This document shows positions 62,837 to 64,000 of a stretch of 64,000 bases of DNA, piece by piece; the stretch's first letter is position 1, and every line of letters starts with the position of its first letter. Below the pieces are notes generated by a model that saw only the letters and a program-made list of their open reading frames with translations, had not been told where the DNA came from and did not search any database. Where the stretch lies: positions 186,001-250,000 of the forward strand of contig NZ_CAKLCM010000003.1 of assembly GCF_921292975.1 (NCBI RefSeq), given 5' to 3'. This stretch comes from Vibrio hippocampi (GTDB lineage Bacteria > Pseudomonadota > Gammaproteobacteria > Enterobacterales > Vibrionaceae). The translations under genes and the position numbers were made by a program.

Positions 62837-64000
62837 CTAGTTGGATTTCATCACAACGCAATCTTTGGTCAAGTTAATTGTCAATACGGTTAGATCGCAA
62901 TCTTTAGACGATGACCCAACCATGATGTGAAAGTCACCTGCCTCAACCACCTTATTCAAACTAGAATCTATTAGAGCTAGCTCTTCAAAAGGTATGGTAA
63001 TGTCCACAGCGCGAGTCTCTCCAGCCTTGATATCAACACGTGCAAAGCCACACAGTTTTTTCACCGGAGTAGTATAGCTAGAGTACAGATCACGCAGGTA
63101 AACTTGAACGATCTCAGTACCATCCACTTGCGAGGTATTGGTCACGTTCATTGATACACTGATATCTTGATTTGGCTCTATAGTCTGTCGAGACGTTCTA
63201 ATCGTTGAATAAACGTATTGGCTGTAAGATAGACCTTCACCAAAACTAAACAAAGGGTCTTTTGGCATATCAATATAGCGTTCTTCGCCATTCAACTGAC
63301 CACTGCTTTGAGCATGCCAGCCAACATATTTATTATAATAGACGGGTAATTGCCCTACGTGAACAGGGAAAGATACCGTAAGTTTTCCTGATGGGTTATG
63401 CTCTCCGAACAACACTTGTTTGAAGGCTTCACCTCCATACGGACCGGGGTTAAAGCCACATACCAGCGCGTCTGCATTCTCTGCAATCCAAGGAATGCTC
63501 AACGGCTTAGAAGCGATGAGAGCCACAACTAATGGTGAGCCTGATGCTTTAACCGCTTCAAGCATAGCTTGCTGCTTACCTGATAAGTTAAGATCAGCAC
63601 GATCATGGAATTCACCATTTTGTGATAAGGTATCACCAACACATGCGACGACTAGATCGACGCCCGGTAATGCTTGTTCAATCTGCGAAATCTCATCAAA
63701 GTTTTCATCCACGCAATCAGAACCTTTAATGAACTCTAGTTCAAAACCATGGACCTGAGAGGCTTTTTGTAGTGCTTGAAATACGGTTGTTGTTTGGTCA
63801 CGGTGATAAGTATCGTTGGTTGCCCCTGCTTGCATAGAACCAAAGGACCAGTCACCAAGCTGAGCAATCACATCATGCGCGTTTGGACCGACAACTAAGA
63901 TTTTCTTAATGTCTGCAGAATCGACCGGTAGTAGACCATTATTTTTCAATAGCACCATACTCTTAAGGCTGGCCTCAAGAGAAACGTCAAGGTGTGGCTT
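62837..64000 (-). CDS. GH3 beta-glucosidase, C-terminal part (runs off right edge)
   Basis: 388 codons are in the window; the frame is open past the right edge, with KPHLDVSLEASLKS before SMVLLKNNGLLPVD, so the Met at 63958 is internal. Visible are the GH3 alpha/beta sandwich (VLLKNNG, GDTLSQNGEFHDRADLNLSGKQQ, NPSGKLTVSFP) and the Fn3-like end. The nucleophile barrel lies outside, so location and specificity cannot be judged. It resembles BglX-type glucosidases and is different from the GH3 at 32298. An IS graveyard lies downstream. Confidence 0.88.
   Translation of the reverse strand, partial: KPHLDVSLEASLKSMVLLKNNGLLPVDSADIKKILVVGPNAHDVIAQLGDWSFGSMQAGATNDTYHRDQTTTVFQALQKASQVHGFELEFIKGSDCVDENFDEISQIEQALPGVDLVVACVGDTLSQNGEFHDRADLNLSGKQQAMLEAVKASGSPLVVALIASKPLSIPWIAENADALVCGFNPGPYGGEAFKQVLFGEHNPSGKLTVSFPVHVGQLPVYYNKYVGWHAQSSGQLNGEERYIDMPKDPLFSFGEGLSYSQYVYSTIRTSRQTIEPNQDISVSMNVTNTSQVDGTEIVQVYLRDLYSSYTTPVKKLCGFARVDIKAGETRAVDITIPFEELALIDSSLNKVVEAGDFHIMVGSSSKDCDLTVLTINLTKDCVVMKSN

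Noticed and set aside
1..64000. CRISPR arrays, tRNA, rRNA, phage genes or toxin-antitoxin pairs
   Set aside because: I looked for spaced repeats, cloverleaf ends and typical small gene pairs and found none that I can support.

Overview
The window reads as Vibrio-like marine gammaproteobacterial chromosome of moderate GC. The left end is ordinary backbone: a DnaQ-type exonuclease, a CBS/nucleotidyltransferase regulator, and a KdgR regulator followed by a uronate operon (kduD, ygjV-like, kdgF, RpiB-family isomerase). The species cannot be fixed from the sequence. From about 6.4 kb onward nearly everything serves the degradation of xylan and cellulose, making one roughly 55 kb plant-polysaccharide superlocus cut by several insertion sequences.

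Xylose/xylan half (6.4-34.7 kb). Two cytosolic GH43 enzymes and xylose isomerase run leftward. A GPH-type symporter and a Gfo/Idh/MocA oxidoreductase run rightward from a shared divergent promoter region. The xylR regulator and xylB follow, also divergent from each other. A leftward run then holds aldose 1-epimerase, an orphan fucose/arabinose-isomerase-family protein, transaldolase and transketolase. Together these cover mutarotation, isomerisation, phosphorylation and the non-oxidative pentose phosphate steps. The epimerase lies in a tandemly duplicated block [CRP site - small ORF - galM] of about 1.4 kb; the two copies are separated by a full-length ISAs1-family element with a 10-bp target duplication. 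Rightward genes encode the outer-surface and periplasmic stages: a lipoprotein GH10 xylanase, a LamB-like porin, a second GH10 xylanase with two CBM9-like modules, and a cytosolic GH3 enzyme.

Cellulose/beta-glucan half (35-61 kb). This holds a NagK-like ROK kinase, an IS4-type element with a broken transposase, a secreted CBM-Ig-GH9 endoglucanase, a small secreted protein consisting only of the same CBM, a chemoreceptor, then a GH1-GH94-GH116 cluster. A LacI-type regulator, a secreted GH8 enzyme that looks like a xylanase, a decayed IS903-type IS5 element with intact ends and a 9-bp target duplication, and a CUT1 ABC transporter with two ATPases follow. The likely flow is extracellular cutting, porin and ABC uptake, then parallel phosphorolysis (GH94) and hydrolysis (GH1, GH3, GH116) in the cytoplasm, with the ROK kinase phosphorylating freed hexose.

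Right end (61-64 kb). An IS graveyard (IS66 tail, an intact IS3-family element with a classical slippery site, an IS5 tail) precedes a leftward GH3 gene that runs off the window. Good CRP-like sites stand before both galM blocks, the first GH10 gene, the ROK kinase and the GH1 gene; weaker ones occur near xylA, xylB and kduD. This fits catabolite control over the locus, with XylR and the LacI-type protein as the likely specific regulators.
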